DNA from: Bryopsis sp. KO-2023
Lineage: Eukaryota; Chlorophyta; Ulvophyceae; Bryopsidales; Bryopsidaceae
Length of the DNA: 64,000 nt
Assembly (NCBI GenBank): GCA_030272585.1
Contig: BSYQ01000008.1
Span: forward strand, 2,046,001 to 2,110,000
Direction of reading: 5' to 3'
Position 1 is the first letter of the stretch. Each line of letters opens with the position of its first letter. The position numbers and the translations under genes were made by a program. A model generated the notes under the pieces. It was not told the origin of the DNA. It saw only the letters and a program-made list of their open reading frames with translations, and made no database searches. Shown here one piece after another: positions 1 through 11,030 of the stretch.

Positions 1-1376
1 ATCTCTACTTTCGCACTTGCTTGCTTGTTGCTCGCCGCTCCTGCGTTTGCAGGTAATTTGAAGCCTATGTCTGCCCGATCGAGGGTTTCTGGTTGGTTGA
101 GTGATTCGATCGATGTGTTTAGCGTCGATGATGGGTGTTTGAAAAGCCGCAGTTGTTGAGGATGTGAAAAAACGGTGGTTCCATTGCGTAGGACGTGAGC
201 TTTCTCAGACGGCTTCGAACTCCTGCAGTGTGTTCGGATCCGTGAGTCTTGTCGTCAAGTCTGGAAAGTGCAAAGGGTGGGCGGGAGCAAGCTGCACGGT
301 AAGACGATTTGTTTGCTAACGTGGCTGTTGGATCCCCTTTCGACTCGCGTATTGTTCGTGTCGCTGAATTTCTGGCATTGGTTGACGCAGTCCCACGCCA
401 AGGCCCAGGCAGACATCAAGTCGGCGGTGAAAGCCCTGAGCACCGTGAAGATCTGCGATCCAGTCGCAGTCAGGGCGGCTTCCACCGCAGTTGCCAAGGC
501 TCTTGCACAGGTCTACGTTGAAGCACTCGCAAAGGTTTCTTGCGATGGCAAGGGTTTTGGGTGTGGATTCGGAGTTTCCCAGGGAGATGCGTTCGCAACC
601 GCCTACGCTGAGGCTTTCAGCAAGGCTGTTGCCGCCGCATTCAACGGTGACTTGAGCGCACTTTGCATTGCCGATCTCAAGGCCATTGCCGTGGGTGTCG
701 CTCGCGCAGCCGCTTTCGCTGTCTCGCAGGCATGTGTCAGCGGATCTGGAAGCGCCTCGGTCTTCCAGTCGACCTTCGTGTCCTCCACGAGTGTCGCCAT
801 CGCAAAGTCCATCTCAACCGCGACCGCTGAAGTGTGCAATAGTAAGTGATCTGAACAGTTCGAATTCCCGGACGCTGAGGAACTTCTAGATTTACGCCCG
901 CCTAATTCTGTGTCGATTGAATCTCCAGAGCCCAAGGACAGCTCGAAGTGTGGTGCTGATGTGGTGGGAAGCTCCACGACCAATGACAACGTCGTGCAGA
1001 TCCCCAGGGTCGTCACCCCACCACCCACCGGATCTGGCACCGGCAGCGGAAGCACTGGCGGCTCTGGATCCGCTGGCCAAGTTGAGCCTTGCTTGACCAT
1101 CGAAAGCCTCGACTGCTGCTTCGACCAGACCAAGTAAGAATGACCCCCCCTTGCCGCACTGTAAGAAATTGGCACTGTTGAAAATGATCGAGGTTATAAA
1201 TAAAAAACATATTTTTTCGAAGATTTCCTAGAGAATCTGCGTTGATATTGATTATTGGTTGTGTTTCTTGAAGGTGTGGACCTAAGGGACTGTGGGCTGA
1301 GGCTCCGTTGAACCCTGCTGGGAACAAGTTGGTCTTCAAGAGGGGTGTCAGCAAAGCTTTGTGCTACTGCTACTAG
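1..1376 (+). CDS. Secreted Ala-rich, Cys-containing protein (5' end outside window)
   Basis: I do not recognise the family. Six exons fit in phase: 1-52, 209-241, 276-298, 391-841, 929-1133 and 1274-1376. Together they give 289 codons including the TAG at 1374-1376. Introns are GT-AG and some hold CTAAC or CTAAT-like branch sites. Exon 1 reads as a hydrophobic signal peptide ending APAFA; its Met lies just before the window. Exon 4 is strikingly Ala-rich with alternating small and polar residues (AFATAYAEAFSKAVAAAF), a pattern seen in fibrous or matrix proteins. Exon 5 holds a Pro/Gly/Ser linker, and the C-terminus is Cys-rich, ending in CYCY. I infer an extracellular or wall protein with disulfides. 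The two microexons (33 and 23 nt) are predicted only from splice signals and phase, so they are less certain than exons 4-6. Confidence 0.7.
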
Positions 1377-1398
1377 GAAGATTGGCCAGTTGTGATAA

Positions 1399-1404
1399 AA
1401 TAAA
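1399..1404 (+). terminator. Possible polyadenylation signal AATAAA
   Basis: An AATAAA lies 23 bases after the stop codon of the Ala-rich secreted protein gene and is followed by AT-rich sequence. The spacing suits a short 3' UTR. Confidence 0.4.
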
Positions 1405-3851
1405 GCAAATTTTGGAGACAGAATTGATTAAAGGAGTTACTTATTCGTGAATCCATACCAGTTTAAAAAAAAAATTAGTGCACTTTGAATAAAGAATATC
1501 TTTTTTTTGAAATTAATATTTTGATGAATCTCCTTTTGGAAGCAATAAAAGAAATTTAAGGAGGGCTGTGATATTGTGTGAATCTTTCCTTTTAAAAATC
1601 ATGTTTAAAATCATGAAAAACTGAAAGCTTGGAGACATTTTGGCAGCAATGGTTTGGAGGCTATGTTTTTTCATTATGTTTTTGTCATTATTGCCATTTC
1701 AATCTGCAGAAAAAGTTTTGTCTTTCCAGTTAACTTCCCAAACATCAAATAAATTTGTGCAGAAGAATAGCCCCTGCAACCACCTCTGGATAGTTTTTTT
1801 ACCCATCTCTATGGATTAAAAATATGACAAATAAATTGATCGATTGATCGATTTGTACTGATGGTACAAATCAGTAAGGTAGAAATTTACAAAGCAGTCA
1901 TGGTGAGTTGTTCCTTGAGCCTTAAGTGTGGAAAGATTAAGCAGCAGCATCTCATCTCTTTGACAAGATTTAAATATCACGATAAATAAATAAAAAGAAT
2001 TGGTTGTGTGGTGCTTTCGTGAGGATTGGGATTGGTGGTGTGAACAGTCTGGTTAAGAATTGAGTTGCGAGGGCAGGTGCTGTCACTGGCTTGGTACATG
2101 TAAAGACAAGAAGGTGGGTTGCTTCAAAATATGACACAGAACCAAAAAGGGTACAGGTAAAGAGGGAGAGACAAAAATGTGCCTAGAAACAAAGCTTTCG
2201 AGCATTTTGATTCTTACATTATTTCATACCACATGCTTTATGTGCTGACTCATTGGTCTCCATTATTTTTTGAAAGCATTTTCTTGTTGGCTGGAGGGAC
2301 CAATGAATTGGGCTTGAAATGTGAGAAATCTGGGTCAATACTTTTGAGGGTTGATAAACTCTACAGGATAAAATCAAAGCGACTGGATAACCCACATTTG
2401 GCACATCTCAGTGCTGATACCGTATTTTTTCGAGTTTTCAGAGTGTGCTGAGTTGCTTTGTTGTAATATTGACTGATTGCTTGATTGTTCGAGTTGTTTA
2501 TTATGTGAGGGTTTGAATGGTGGAATGGTTGTGTGAGAGAATCACAGAGGCCGCCGGTCTTGCAGATAATTACTTATCCCCAGAAAGAGTGCGTGCTTCT
2601 GTTGTTTGATCTCGAAAAGTGTTCTGTGGCTTTGAGAAAAGCAATACAGAACAGCAGCTGCTGTGTCATCGAACTTTGATTTCAGGAATTTCAGCCAGCA
2701 TCACAAAAGTTGGGTTCTTCCCTCCACAGGTTGAACCATATAAATACATATCTTTATCTATATGGAGTTTTCAAGGCTTGGTCTTTGTGTTGCCAGACCT
2801 TCAGGAGCTTGTTTGTCTGAATCCTATGTTGTATGTTAATCCAATGGCCACTGGGTTCGTTTTTTTTGGTTTTTGGAACGACTTTTGCTGGCCTCATACC
2901 AATGCTAGATAATATCGTACCCACACAGGACAACTGTGGGGCTGTGGAAATTTACCAATGCTGTTTTTGCTGAAGCGATTTCTAGTTTTTTGTTTCGCCG
3001 TCTTAAAACCCTGAGCGTAAATAAACCAGGCTTGTCCATTTGTGAAGACTTTTAAAGACATGGAAATGTGAAGGAGTTGTATCAAAAAAATTTATTTACC
3101 AAAGGACCCTTTTCTTACTACTCTTTAGGTGGCAGGGGTGGATCCTAACATTAAAAGCATTGAAATATGTGGCACAGAGAAACAAAGCGGAGCTCAATCG
3201 AAATATGAAAAGGAAGCAATGCCTCTGGAGAGACTCGATCTCTTCCGAAAATCAGCTGGTTTTTGGAAAATTTCGAGTTTTTTTTAACCAACAGCCTTTC
3301 ACTGGCGATCTCTTGACCATATGAATCCTCACTGAGGCGCATGGCCATTTTCACACAGAGATGATCGCAATACCTCCCTGATGGGGAACTGCTCACCAAC
3401 GAGAAGCCTGGATGCCAGTCCCCCCCCCCCTAAAGAAAATAATACTAATAATGTCAAATTGATCAAGGTTTGCTTTGGACAATAAAAGTGAAACCCGCAG
3501 TTCCTTTGCGAGAGCTCCAACAACCAATCTTGACTGCCACAGGAAACTTACCCTTCCCGTTTGCGAGAAACAAACAGACATCGGATTGCGCTGTGGAGGA
3601 GAATTCTACTGCAATGATCAAGCCTACTCGCGTAAAGCGACTTCTCCGTTCCTTCCGTGCCGTCTCAATCGAGATGTTGAATCTTCTCGACAGGTCCATA
3701 TCGACGCAAGACAGTTCCACGTTGGATATGGAGCATCGATGGGACCTGTTCTTGTGGGCTGTCGCTTCCTGCTGAAGCTGATCCCCAGTGGCTGATCATT
3801 CAAAGGCAGCGCTGGAGCTTTTTGGGTCCGATTGGCGGGCCCAGTATAATT
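1405..3851. other. AT-rich intergenic region, no supported gene
   Basis: The stretch is AT-rich with many stops in all frames. Short open frames (for example 2179-2451 and 2619-2912, both +) lack codon bias, splice context or recognisable motifs. The only structure noted is a perfect inverted repeat at 1850-1872 (arms GATTTGTAC and GTACAAATC, 5-base loop) next to a short direct repeat of TGATCGAT. No RNA gene was recognised. Confidence 0.5.
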
Positions 3852-5875
3852 ATGACCTTGAGATTGCACGCCGCCGTGGTGGCCCTCCTCATATCGCTGC
3901 TACCTTATGGATCCAGTGCGGCGTTCGTCCCTTGCAAGGTGAACCAAAAGCTTGAAAAACTGTGTAACTATTTACGATGGATATTTTCTTCTGGGTGTTG
4001 GTTCTTCTAGTCAGGCGATGCAATGAAGGAACGGGGTGTCCCCTTCCAACGTCCTTATTATTTTGTGATCGGAGTGGGTCGATGAACCAACTGGAGATGG
4101 ACCCCTGACATTTAGATTTCTGTTTCAGGGCGATTCGTTCTCTGCTAAAGATGCATCCTTTTTGGGGTGGCTGATTGAAGAAGAACTGTCTGAAAGATCT
4201 TGCGAGAGGCTTTCCGAGGAGGAAAAGGCATTTCTTGTACCTTGGTACCGCAGGGACCCAGTAGAAGTGGTTGTGGAGCCCGCTTGTGATGCGGTCAGTT
4301 GCATTGCGTTGAAACGCAAAAAAACGATTGCTCTATTTTTGGAAGAGTTACTGATCTCGGAGGTTGGCACTTTCGATTCAGTTTCCAATTTTTATCGAAT
4401 CTGGATTGAAGCTGAATTTGGACCAAGAACACAAAAATAGGATTTGTCGATTGTGTCGATCAGCGATGGGGGATGAACATCATTTTGTGTTTCAATGTCT
4501 TATTTATTCTTTGTTTTGTCTTTCACATAGTGATGTTTTTGGATGTGCTGCTCCCAAGGAGGATCATGCTTGAGTCGAGTTATTGTTTGCATCTATTCTG
4601 AGGGTGAATGCTCTCTTTTTGCTGTGGGCTGTCATTGATGCTTGATTGCTTGAAAATAAAAAATTACTTGAACAGGTGGAGCATCTGTACCAGCGAGGTC
4701 GGCTTGCCTTTCGATTGCAATAATCCGAGTCAAATGGAAGCAACTTTATGAAAACCTTGTGGTGTGGTGTAGGCGCTTGGTCAGTCTGAGGGCTGGGTTG
4801 GCTCTGGAAAACCTCAGTCCATCACTGAAGTATGGTTCCGCCATAGATTCTCAGCCAACCAATCAGTTTTGGACGATGTAGTGCAGAGGCTCCACTCACT
4901 TCCTTGTCTCACAACCATCAGTGCCCGTGGTGCTGCAGCACTGAGTAAGAGTTCCCTCACTTTTCACGATCATGGCGGTTTTGAAGTCAAATCAAACCTG
5001 CCTGGTTTCGGGTTTATTTCAGACAGAATTCATCACTCTTCCTCTATTCCACAACAACTGTGTGTGTATTGTTCCCATCCAATGTGATTCGATAATTCCA
5101 ACCAAAACTATGACAAGAGATGCCAGGCCAGAGCCTAATTCGATAAATCGACGTTTCTTTGTTTTGTTGTTCCAAAGACTTTTTGACCTCCGATGATTTC
5201 CGAAGGCTATCAGTCAAAGATCTAGAGGCACGCATCAGCGGCACTCAGCTGTCCAGATTTTTCCGTCCTAAGTATAGTTGTGGAAGCTCGTGTGACGATC
5301 CCATCGAGCTAAGACTACCGCCCTCACTACTAACACTCAAAATATGGGGATCTGACGAAGAACCTCGCCTGTGGGCCGATAGCAGAATAGCAGTTTTGCC
5401 ATCCCTTCCAAAAGGGCTACAGAAGCTTGCTATAAAGCACACGCGGATTGGTGGGAAGCTGCCGCAGAGGTTGCCTGAGAACATACGGCACGTGGAGCTT
5501 GGGGGGAACTTGTTCGAGGGGGGCGTCCCGAGCGAGTGGGCAAAAGCAGCTAAACTGGAGGTTTTTGCGGTTCATGAGGAGAGACTGCGGGACTCGGTTG
5601 TTTTGAATGATAAAAACGTGTGGCCTGGGATAAAAGATATCGATGTGTGCTTGGGCCATCCCAAGAAGAGAGCTCAGCCCCGGGAGGAATTCGTTAGAAA
5701 AAGCTCAAACGCATCCCAGTTGCTGTGCTTCGGTTTTGGCTGCAATGGTTCTGGCTGCGAGAGATCCTTGCAGTGTTTTAAAGTGAGCAAATCCCCCCAA
5801 GGAAAAATTGAGAGAAGAAGAAGAAGAAGAAGAAAAAGAAGAAACAGAATTCGGAAAACCCACGCTTCCTTTTAG
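3852..5875 (+). CDS. LRR-type protein A, secreted or membrane ectodomain, apparently short of its membrane region
   Basis: The ATG at 3852 opens an 87-nt exon (3852-3938) coding a clear signal peptide (MTLRLHAAVVALLISLLPYG), followed by a GTGAAC donor. Later exons supported by signals and phase are 4129 to about 4361 (uncertain end), 4785-4944 (SITEVWFRHRF ... LHSLPCLTTI), and 5178 to 5782 or 5875. The last carries LRR-like text (LRLPPSLLTLKIWG, LPKGLQKLAIKHTRIGGKLP, LPENIRHVELGGN). A short Cys-containing exon near 4677-4750 (WSICTSEVGLPFDC) may belong, but I could not phase it. The ectodomain aligns by eye with the downstream gene at 6126-7877, including LPCL and the C-terminal FGCG region. 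Sequence then runs into an AGA-rich stretch and a stop with no membrane segments, so this looks like a truncated or secreted paralog. Confidence 0.55.
4364..4573 (+). mobile_element. LINE reverse-transcriptase C-terminal fragment in an intron
   Basis: One open frame reads RICRLCRSAMGDEHHFVF followed by QC. This is the C-x2-C-x8-H-x4-C zinc-binding signature found downstream of the RT in many LINE ORF2 proteins. Nothing else of the RT is visible and no target-site duplication or long poly-A tail was found, although AATAAAAAATT occurs at about 4655. It lies between exons of the first LRR gene and is probably intronic. It is a short, dead 3' remnant. Confidence 0.5.
5812..5843 (+). repeat. AGA/GAA microsatellite at the end of LRR gene A
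   Basis: A run of AGAAGA units with a few interruptions makes a poly-Arg/Lys tail in the open frame of the upstream LRR gene. It may mark a replication-slippage site. If the donor at 5783 is used, the run is intronic instead. Confidence 0.6.
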
Positions 5876-6125
5876 TTGAATAACAGAAATAACTTCGACT
5901 TTCTTTCCTAGTGCTACTAGTTTTCAATATGGTTCAAAAAAACGGAACAATGGTGCTGCGAAATATGAATGCATAAACAGGCGAGATAAGAAAAGTTGCG
6001 GTGTAGCATACGAAAAGGTGCAAAGTGTTTGGGTTTTTTTCCATCTTTTACTTTCCACAGAGTTTTTTTGTTCAAATCGACTGTAGACGGGGAAGGGCGA
6101 CGCAAGGCTCGTCACCCGCAGTCAG

Positions 6126-7877
6126 AATTACACGGAGCTGGACATGAAGTTCGCTTACCATTTTGACTACAAAGGGCCTTTCCGATTCTTTTGGGACTCC
6201 CCGTGCTACGACGAGCGAATGCGAGACACAGTGGAGGGAGGGTGCCCAGACCGAAGCTCGTCACCTGTACAAATCGCTGGTGTTCGGATGGAGGGGCTTC
6301 CAAGTGGTCGACGGTCCGTGGAGGAGCTCTTCGATTTGTTGAAGGACCTCCCGTGCTTGCAAACCTTACACATACATCATTGCCCTGGTAAGGTGCAGCC
6401 TGCCAAACAAACGAACCAGAATTCACACTGGAAAAGATAAAACGCTTCGGTTTGTGTTTTCACCGTTCAGGAGAGACTGTGGCGGCCGTACCAGTGTGGA
6501 AAACTGTCTTGAAAAAAGACTGTAACGAATCCATTCCATATTTATATTTAATATATTATCCGTGACGGACCAACAGCGACGTGCGAATGATTTCAACCCA
6601 TTTTTGAGTGTCGCGTTTTTCCCTCAGGTTGGATGGCAGGCTTAGGCACTCTCCATCAACTTCGAAATTTCACGTTGACGAAGCCGTCCACTGAGGACTG
6701 CCCAAAGGGCCCCACAAACGCAAAAAGCATTGGTATGATCTTCCCACCCAACCTGGAGATTCTGAAGACACAAGGAATCAGGTTTGGCCCAGGGGAACTA
6801 TCCACTAGCGCCCTGCCACATTTAGAACAACTGGACGTCGCCGATTCAGGTTTGCCGGAAGATCTGCCCGCTGGACTAGACCATCTTCGAATCGAGCTTG
6901 ATCCGGCCCTCGAGTGGGTAATTCCGAAGGCCTGGGCAGAGCTGACCCGACTGGAGACGATGGCTATCGAAGGGACCTCCCCTTCCGACCGCCTCCAGCT
7001 GCAACTCACTCCTGTATTTGACAAAATGAGGTGGCTGGAAGTCGTGGACACATGCTTGCGAACCACCCCTCCAAACCCTACGCGGCTTCAGTTTTGCAAC
7101 ATGGATTATTTCCAACTGCGGTTGTGCACGTACCCGAAAACGTTCGGTTGCGGAACCGATTTTGCCCTTGCCACTGGGCTTTCATGGATGGGTGTTGGCC
7201 TGGTTATTCTTCTGTTTCTGTGTGGTTGTGTTTGTTCTGTGTTCGAGTGTGAACCCTTCGTGGGAGTCGTGCATAGGTCATTCGGAGTGGTGTCGCTCGG
7301 CGCAATTTGCTCTTGTGTGTGGTTGATCGTGGAAACATTTCCATCCATCTTTGCGAAAGTTATGCTTGGAATCGGAGCGCTTCACTACGTTGTTTTCATG
7401 CTGTCGTTCTGGATATCAATGAAACACACAGAAAAACACGCATGTTTTCCCAGCGATGCAAGGGAGAGCGAGCCTGGAATGCTGGACACCGCTTGGTTTT
7501 CTTGGCGTTTCAGAGGAGGACGTTCCTCGCGTTGCTTGAGCACTACGCTCATTGTTCTGGCTGCGCCGTTGGTGTTGGAATTGGCAGGTCTGTTCCACAC
7601 GCTCACAGGAAGAAAGATCCCTCGCGTCACGTCTGAAATGGATTTGAGAGTGTGGCTGTACTGGAGGATCGTATTGCAAGGCCTCACTGCCTCCGCCTTC
7701 CAAGCAGTGTTGCAGAGTATCGTGTTCAACTTACCGCTGGCCAAGTTTTTCGACATGGTGGGAGCCCACGATGTGCCTTTGTGGGTGTTGGCATTGACCT
7801 TGGTGCTGTCGGAATTATCGATTTTGCTGGCAGTCGGTCGGGCGTTGTCGGCGCTTTGCGGGCGATCATTTGCTTGA
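6126..7877 (+). CDS. LRR ectodomain protein with six C-terminal membrane segments (5' exons unclear)
   Basis: Two exons join in phase: about 6126-6387 (donor GTAAGG) and 6628-7877 (acceptor CCCTCAG, stop TGA at 7875). The first codes VEELFDLLKDLPCLQTLHIHHC; the second continues with LRR-like repeats (LPHLEQLDVADSGLPEDLP, LPAGLDHLRIEL, WAELTRLETMAIEG). A Cys-containing juxtamembrane stretch (CTYPKTFGCG) precedes six hydrophobic segments starting near GLSWMGVGLVILLFLCG, SLGAICSCVWLIVETF, AKVMLGIGALHYVVFMLSFW, LIVLAAPLVLELAG, LQGLTASAFQAVLQSIVF and VPLWVLALTLVLSELSILLAV. The likely form is an outward LRR domain on a six-pass membrane base. I recognise no kinase, ion-channel signature or other effector. 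The signal peptide is not seen upstream, so the 5' end may be missing or further exons are unrecognised. Confidence 0.65.
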
Positions 7878-8297
7878 TTAATCATGTTTTGGCGGCGTGG
7901 CTGTGCGGAAGCGGTGGACGCACTGTGGGACTTTTTTTCTTTTACCAGAGTCTAAGCGTAAAAAGTTGTACACTTCGTCATTTCGAAACTCCTCGTTTTT
8001 TTTGGTTTTTTTTGTTTCACGTTGGTACCAACGACCGGTCTGGTTTGTGCAATAGATGCTGATTCAAACGAACAAAGAAAATATCGAACTGCTGATTTGT
8101 TTGATTGTTTGATTGTAGGACATGGGCTTCAGAGAACTTTTTACTGTGTAAGCTACGTTTGATGTTTTCTTTGAGTGATTATTAATTATTTTTAGTAAAA
8201 ATTAGGGGGGCATTCGGGGTCAATTGAGGTTATTAATGTAAATTTGATGATGTGAATTTCACAAATCTTTTTAACTCCTTGTCTGTCTGAGGTTAGG
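7878..8297. other. AT-rich 3' flank of the LRR gene, nothing supported
   Basis: T-rich and AT-rich sequence runs between the LRR stop codon and the start of E1's LTR. No gene, RNA or repeat was recognised. The last six bases, GTTAGG (8292-8297), match GTTAGG at 18440-18445 and are the likely target-site duplication of E1. Confidence 0.5.
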
Positions 8298-8765
8298 TGT
8301 AACCACCAACCACGTCGCCTTAACATATTAGGTCACCTCCACAGAAGGAGTGCTGCCACAGAAGTGGGACTGTGGCAGCAATGCAGTAATGATTGTGGTA
8401 GAGGAGCAGTCCAGCCACAGCACGGTTTTTTATAACGATTTGTCAAGGTTTCTAAGGGCAGTTGGGGTGTAGTTAGACCGTCCATTTGTTAGGTTCAATA
8501 AAGGGTTAGTAAGGGTTATTATAGGTCAAAGAGGTAGCTAGGTTGTAGCTGAAGTCCATTGGGGCTGAAGCTACAGTTTTTGTATTTATAAAGCACCTCC
8601 GAACACATTCGATGTAAGACTCTTTTTTGCTTGAGTTTTTGTCTCCTCCTTTCCGACCTTTGCACACTACCACGTTCAACCACGAGCCCTTAGGCTCTTT
8701 TCCGTTCTCCCCACGATCAGTCTCTCCGCAGGGGTGACCTAATAGGGAGAGACGACGCTATTTGG
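8298..8765 (+). repeat. E1 5' LTR
   Basis: It begins TGTAACCACC and ends directly before a primer-binding site. It matches 17965-18432 almost base for base. Confidence 0.9.
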
Positions 8766-8777
8766 TGGTTTCGGAGC
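8766..8777 (+). other. E1 primer-binding site
   Basis: TGGTTTCGGAGC follows the LTR immediately and would pair with a tRNA ending GCTCCGAAACCA. The same 12-mer serves E2, E3, E4, E6 and E7. Confidence 0.8.
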
Positions 8778-8922
8778 CTAGGTCGAAAATCTGGCTGAGG
8801 GGTCGACCCCACCGTGGTTATCCAAGGAGCTACTCGAGTATCTCGAATCAAATCGAGATCTAAGGAAGAGATATAGAGAGCTCTTCAAGGAGGAAGGACT
8901 ACAACCGCCGGAAGAACTGCAT

Positions 8923-10968
8923 TTGGACACAACTGAAAGCTCAAGCTCGGAGGATTCATCGGGTAGCAGTAGTTCCGCTGGAATCATGGCAGCACCAATG
9001 CCATTACCGCCGCCACTGCCGGCAGCTCCCTTGGACAAAATCTCTCGCTTTGAGACGGTGACTTCCAGGAACTTCAGATATGTTTTCCAAAGAGCACACT
9101 TATATGCAGCATTTCCGCAGTTCTGTGCGTGTTTGGTGGATCATTATTCACCCGACGGAGCCGGGGAGAATATCCTTCCGATTATCTACGAAGTGTCTCC
9201 ACACACAGTTGCCAGTTTTGACGCAGCATATCCGCCAGGAACCCATGACAGGGGTAGAAGAGATCCTCCGGCGACCAACGCCACGATCGACAATTTGAAG
9301 ATGAACTTGGTTGGATATCTGGTGCACTCGAGGATCATAAACGAATCTCCCGCGGAGAAAGAAGCAATATTGAGGAAGTGTGTCAAGAAGAAAGGCCAAA
9401 CATGGCTAGTTTGGCTGGAGCACTTTCGCCAGGAAGCTCTGGCGGTAGAAGCCGATGTCGAAGATACAAGAGTCAAGGACATCTTCTTCAAACTCCTTCC
9501 GAAGGACTGCAGAAACGGGATCGCGGGAATGCCGACCATCAACTACAAGGATGTGATCCAAAACGCAAAGGAATGGTTGATCAACGTCTTTCGTTTGGTT
9601 GATACAAGCGCCCACACTGGAGGGGATGCAATGGATATTGGAGCTGTAGGCGAAACTGCAGCATCAGCAGAAACGGAAGCACCGGTGAGACAAGGAGAGC
9701 TTCCACAGACGGATTGGCAACAAAAGCTGAAGGAGGTACCGTTCGGCTCTCTCAAGTTTTTTATCACTCAATTGAGCAAAAGAGATCGGAGATTCAAAGG
9801 TTTTCTGAGCTGGTTAGCAAAGAGTGGCGGCGGAGGAAGTGGAGGCAACAGCGGATTCCGAAACAGCGGAGGTGGATTCAGAAGAGGAGGAACGCCGTAT
9901 CGCGGAATGCCTACGAGAACCGTTCAATTCGATGAACCCCAATTCGAAGACAACAACGAGTTTGAAGGATTGGAAGAAGAAGACCTCTATCAGCCCGAGA
10001 CAAACTATGTCGGGACTATTTCCGCTGTGCCTGTGACAAAAGTGCCGACAAGGAAATGGAGGAAGTCCGAGAGAACTCAGTACCGCCGTGGGAACCCAAC
10101 CGGTGGGCCGAAGCAAACGGGGAATCCCAAGAGTTCTGGAACCGGAGGGATTCTGAAGACCAAAACGTACAAAGAGGTTTTGACCGTGGGAAAATCAGCA
10201 GGACTCCTGACAACCAAGATGTCTCTTGTGTCTACCGCCGCAGAAAGCGTGGAAGAATTTGCTATTATCGATACGGGGGCAGCCGTCAATGTTATTTCCA
10301 CAGATCTGGCAAAGAGACTGGGAGTGTCGCCACAACAAGAAGGAGCACCCAGTAAGATTCGCACGGCTGATGGCAGGACTGTGGAAACTGAAGGCAGCAT
10401 TTCTTCCATCAAGATAGGAACCGAGGGGAAGAAGGTTTCTGCGGATTTTTACGTGATGAAAGAGCCCGGCTACGAGCTGTTGGTCGGTATGCCTATCCTC
10501 AACTCCTTGAACGCCGTGATCGACGTTCGAAGGAAGAAGATCCACATAGGATCTGGAAAAACTCTCCAATGCATGGTCACAAGACTGCCTGAGGAAGTAG
10601 TGCTTCCAGAACGGGAGAAAACGGATGGAGAGAGCGTGGAGCTGACTTCTGCCAAAAGGCATCTCAAGATCATCAACGTGGCAAAGGATCGTTATTCGGT
10701 ACCTCTGGGGAGAAACTTGGTGCTGAAGCCGCATTCCCTCTCCACGATATGGATACCGATCAAGACTTCCAAGGAGATCGAGCTCAACCCAGTTGTTCCA
10801 AACGGTAGTATCGCCATACATGCGGGACTGAATTACAAGGGTCAGTACCTCCGCGTCCAAATCAGCAACTGGAATGACCTGCCCGTCCAATTGCCGAGCA
10901 ACTACAAAGTTGCGACTTTTGCACACGAAGGACTCGTCAAGTTCAATGACCGGGAGGTATCAAACTAG
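8923..10968 (+). CDS. E1 gag and aspartic protease
   Basis: The product makes virus-like particles (Gag) and cleaves them (protease). The first 350 residues or so look like Gag. A basic Gly/Arg-rich stretch (GFRNSGGGFRRGGTPYRG) replaces the usual CCHC knuckle, of which I see none. The protease follows with FAIIDTGAAVNVIS (catalytic DTG) and YELLVGMPIL as flap-side text. The frame stays open and protein-like upstream to just after the primer site. The first in-frame ATG (about 8986) is therefore probably not the natural start, and a non-AUG start or leader splicing is possible. The RT frame follows after a 62-base gap holding a hairpin. Confidence 0.75.
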   Translation: MDTTESSSSEDSSGSSSSAGIMAAPMPLPPPLPAAPLDKISRFETVTSRNFRYVFQRAHLYAAFPQFCACLVDHYSPDGAGENILPIIYEVSPHTVASFDAAYPPGTHDRGRRDPPATNATIDNLKMNLVGYLVHSRIINESPAEKEAILRKCVKKKGQTWLVWLEHFRQEALAVEADVEDTRVKDIFFKLLPKDCRNGIAGMPTINYKDVIQNAKEWLINVFRLVDTSAHTGGDAMDIGAVGETAASAETEAPVRQGELPQTDWQQKLKEVPFGSLKFFITQLSKRDRRFKGFLSWLAKSGGGGSGGNSGFRNSGGGFRRGGTPYRGMPTRTVQFDEPQFEDNNEFEGLEEEDLYQPETNYVGTISAVPVTKVPTRKWRKSERTQYRRGNPTGGPKQTGNPKSSGTGGILKTKTYKEVLTVGKSAGLLTTKMSLVSTAAESVEEFAIIDTGAAVNVISTDLAKRLGVSPQQEGAPSKIRTADGRTVETEGSISSIKIGTEGKKVSADFYVMKEPGYELLVGMPILNSLNAVIDVRRKKIHIGSGKTLQCMVTRLPEEVVLPEREKTDGESVELTSAKRHLKIINVAKDRYSVPLGRNLVLKPHSLSTIWIPIKTSKEIELNPVVPNGSIAIHAGLNYKGQYLRVQISNWNDLPVQLPSNYKVATFAHEGLVKFNDREVSN

Positions 10969-10970
10969 AA

Positions 10971-11002
10971 AGGCCCGTCGAAAGGGGACTTCGGACGGGC
11001 CT
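10971..11002 (+). promoter_or_regulatory. Hairpin in the gag-pol gap of E1
   Basis: AGGCCCGTC (10971-10979) pairs perfectly with GACGGGCCT (10994-11002); the stem may extend by three more pairs with one bulge. It starts two bases after the gag-protease stop. RNA structures here help some retroelements express pol by read-through, frameshift or reinitiation. Its use in E1 is inference. Confidence 0.5.
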
Positions 11003-11030
11003 AACTAGATCCGAACAAGGCAAAGAAGCC

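Noticed and set aside
2179-3085. Small ORFs in the AT-rich intergenic stretch
   Set aside because: No codon bias, no motif, no splice-supported extension.
3470-3795. Overlapping + strand ORFs just upstream of the LRR gene
   Set aside because: Two frames overlap with no clear preference and neither matches known motifs. They may be 5' UTR or old exon debris.
9543-10926. Minus-strand 243-codon frame inside E1 gag-protease
   Set aside because: It overlaps a frame with a clear protease motif and shows no domain of its own.
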